From Pseudomonadota bacterium (lineage in GTDB: Bacteria > Pseudomonadota > Alphaproteobacteria > UBA8366 > JADFVY01), in contig JADFVY010000387.1 of the NCBI GenBank assembly GCA_015222795.1, forward strand, positions 1-6,972: 6,972 bases of DNA, written 5' to 3'. Below, in pieces: positions 4,166 through 6,972 of this stretch. The notes beneath the pieces are model-generated. The model was not told where the DNA came from. It worked only from the letters and a program-made list of their open reading frames with translations, and did not search any database. The translations under genes were made by a program, and so were the position numbers. Position 1 is the first letter of the stretch; the number at the start of each line of letters is the position of its first letter.

Positions 4166-6171
4166 GCACCGTCGAAATGCAGAAACAATCTATAGGCCTT
4201 GCCGACATGGCCAACGCCATCCGCGCGCTGTCGATGGACGCCGTGCAGAAGGCCAATTCCGGGCATCCGGGCATGCCAATGGGCACGGCCGACGTGGCCA
4301 CCGTGCTGTTCGCGCGCCACCTGAAGTTCGACGCCTCCGAGCCAAACTGGCCGGACCGCGACCGCTTCGTGTTGTCGGCGGGACACGGTTCGATGCTGCT
4401 TTATTCGCTTTTGCATCTAACCGGCTATCCCGGCATGGATATTGAGCAGATCAAGAATTTCCGCCAGCTCGGCTCGATGACCGCCGGCCATCCGGAATAC
4501 GGCCACGCGCCCGGCATCGAGGTCACCACCGGCCCGCTGGGCCAGGGTGTCGCCACCGCCGTCGGCATGGCATTGGCCGAGCGCATGATGGCGGCGCGCC
4601 ACGGCGACGGTATCGTCGATCATTACACCTACGCGCTGGCCGGCGATGGCTGCCTGATGGAGGGCATCAGCCACGAGGCGATCTCGCTGGCGGGCCATCT
4701 GAAGCTTGGCAAGCTGATCGTGCTGTTCGACGACAACGGCATCACCATCGACGGCAAGACCGATATTTCGGTCGGCGACGACCAGTTGGCGCGCTTCCGG
4801 GCCTCGGGCTGGGATGTGGCGAGCGTGGACGGGCATGACGCGGACGCCATCGACGCCGCGATCGCCGCGGCCAAGCAAACCGACGCCCCCTCGCTGATCG
4901 CGGCCAAGACGGTGATCGGCTTCGGCGCGCCGACCAAGGGCGGAACATCCGCGACCCACGGCGCACCGCTGGGCGACGAGGAAATCGCCGGCGCGCGCGA
5001 AAAGCTGGGCTGGCCATACCCGCCCTTCGAAGTGCCGGACAACATCATGGATGCCTGGCGCGCGGCCGGCGCGCGCGGCGCGGCGGAACGCACCGCCTGG
5101 GAAGGCCGCCTCGCGGGGCTGGACAACGACCTGCGCAACGTCTTCGAGCGCGCCGTCAATGGCGACCTGCCGCTGGGCTGGGAAACCGGGCTGGACGAAT
5201 TCAAGAAGCGGATGAGCGAGGAAGCGCCCAAGCTGGCCACCCGCATCGCATCGCAGAAGGTGCTGGAAGTGCTGACCGCCGCCGTGCCCGAAATGGTCGG
5301 CGGTTCGGCCGATCTTACCGGCTCCAACGGCACCAAGGTTGCCGGCATGCAGGCCGTCGAGGCCGGCGATTTTTCCGGCTCCTACGTCAATTACGGCGTG
5401 CGCGAGCATGGCATGGCGGCGGCGATGAACGGCATCGCGCTGCATGGCGGGCTGGTCCCCTATGGCGGCACCTTCCTGGTATTCGCCGATTATTGCCGCC
5501 CGGCGATCCGCCTGTCGGCCCTGATGGGCAAGCGGGTGGTCTATGTCATGACCCATGATTCCATCGGCCTGGGCGAAGACGGCCCGACCCATCAACCGGT
5601 CGAGCAAATTGCATCGCTTCGGGCCATGCCGAACCTGAACGTATTCCGCCCGGCCGATATCGTCGAGACGGCGGAATGCTGGGCGCTGGCGCTGCATAAC
5701 GACAAGACCCCGTCGGTCATGGCGCTGACCCGCCAGGGCCTGCCGACGCTGCGCACCGAACATTCGCTCGAGAACCGCTCGGCCAAGGGCGCCTATGTTC
5801 TGGCCGAGGCATCGGATGGCGCCGGGGCGCGCAAGGTAACGCTGCTGGCCACCGGTTCGGAGGTCGAGATCGCGATGGCGGCACGCGAAACGCTGGAGGC
5901 AGCGGGAACGCCGACAGCGGTCGTCTCGGTCCCCTGTTTCGAGCTGTTCGCGGCCCAGGACGAGGCCTACCGCAAATCGGTGCTGGGCTCGAAAACCGTG
6001 CGCATCGGCGTCGAGGCGGCGGTCCGCCAGGGCTGGGACGCACTGATCCGTAATCACGGCGGCTTCATCGGCATGGACAGCTTCGGAGCCTCCGCCCCGA
6101 TCGGGCAGCTTTACCAACATTTCGGCATCACCGCCGACGCGGTGGTGGCCGAGGCGAAAAAGAGACTGTAA
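4162..6171 (+). CDS. tkt: Transketolase
   Basis: A 669-residue protein of normal bacterial transketolase length (E. coli TktA 663). It moves two-carbon units between ketose and aldose phosphates in the cytosolic pentose phosphate pathway, and in the Calvin cycle where present. Visible features: ANSGHPGMPMG (31-41, His35 at the active site); the thiamine-diphosphate/metal motif GDG (161-163) to DDN (190-192); TTGPLGQG (122-129); the Pyr-domain VNYGVREHGMAAA with catalytic Glu415; and ADYCRPAIRLSALM...THDSIGLGEDGPTHQP, the substrate-binding segment. The order PP, Pyr and C-terminal domain is complete. ATG 4162 is supported by GGGGA at 4148-4152, nine bases upstream, and by the expected N-terminal length. 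Gap follows 46 bases later on the same strand with no terminator between, so the two are probably co-transcribed. A long antisense open frame is a GC-rich shadow. Confidence 0.97.
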   Translation: MSTVEMQKQSIGLADMANAIRALSMDAVQKANSGHPGMPMGTADVATVLFARHLKFDASEPNWPDRDRFVLSAGHGSMLLYSLLHLTGYPGMDIEQIKNFRQLGSMTAGHPEYGHAPGIEVTTGPLGQGVATAVGMALAERMMAARHGDGIVDHYTYALAGDGCLMEGISHEAISLAGHLKLGKLIVLFDDNGITIDGKTDISVGDDQLARFRASGWDVASVDGHDADAIDAAIAAAKQTDAPSLIAAKTVIGFGAPTKGGTSATHGAPLGDEEIAGAREKLGWPYPPFEVPDNIMDAWRAAGARGAAERTAWEGRLAGLDNDLRNVFERAVNGDLPLGWETGLDEFKKRMSEEAPKLATRIASQKVLEVLTAAVPEMVGGSADLTGSNGTKVAGMQAVEAGDFSGSYVNYGVREHGMAAAMNGIALHGGLVPYGGTFLVFADYCRPAIRLSALMGKRVVYVMTHDSIGLGEDGPTHQPVEQIASLRAMPNLNVFRPADIVETAECWALALHNDKTPSVMALTRQGLPTLRTEHSLENRSAKGAYVLAEASDGAGARKVTLLATGSEVEIAMAARETLEAAGTPTAVVSVPCFELFAAQDEAYRKSVLGSKTVRIGVEAAVRQGWDALIRNHGGFIGMDSFGASAPIGQLYQHFGITADAVVAEAKKRL

Positions 6172-6217
6172 ACAACAGACACGCGAAACGCATTTCTGAT
6201 CTGAGAGGACAAGTCGA

Positions 6218-6972
<755 letters not shown>

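Overview
The window comes from the chromosome of an alphaproteobacterium, most likely a member of the Rhodospirillales or a close relative. The reasons are its strong GC richness, the zauP-like/zapA pair facing a tkt-gap pair (a common alphaproteobacterial neighbourhood), a two-domain dCTP deaminase, and a methyl-accepting chemotaxis protein tail with the AVEEQG...TQEIARNVQQAA style of that group. The taxon is inferred from gene content; no marker gene is present to fix it.

Layout. Bases 1-348 (+) are the C-terminal end of a chemotaxis receptor, closed by a strong intrinsic terminator at 391-419. From 3771 back to 418 runs a compact leftward (- strand) block: a two-domain dCTP deaminase (2608-3771), a small ZauP/DUF4164-like coiled-coil protein (2379-2606), the Z-ring protein ZapA (2074-2379), 6S RNA (about 1903-2063) with its own promoter and terminator, 5-formyltetrahydrofolate cyclo-ligase (1248-1847) and a YmdB-family metallophosphoesterase (418-1251). 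Genes within the block overlap or almost touch (TGA-t-ATG, TAATG, ATGA), so translational coupling is likely. Bases 3772-4161 form a divergent intergenic region with a perfect DnaA box, several candidate promoter elements, hairpins and a possible 12-codon leader ORF. From 4162 rightward lie transketolase (4162-6171) and the first 251 codons of glyceraldehyde-3-phosphate dehydrogenase (6218 to the window end).

How the genes fit together. The leftward block combines thymidylate precursor supply (dCTP to dUTP), folate one-carbon repair (5-formyl-THF to 5,10-methenyl-THF), Z-ring organisation and the RNA-polymerase-binding 6S RNA: growth and division housekeeping. The rightward block is central carbon metabolism (pentose phosphate, glycolysis and possibly the Calvin cycle).

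I see no mobile element, CRISPR array, tRNA, rRNA or defence system, and no wholly new system. The points most worth a second look are the 6S RNA locus with its promoter buried in the end of zapA, the complementary split of dCTP deaminase motifs between two domains, the DnaA box between dcd and tkt, and the putative leader ORF and repeats in the tkt leader.
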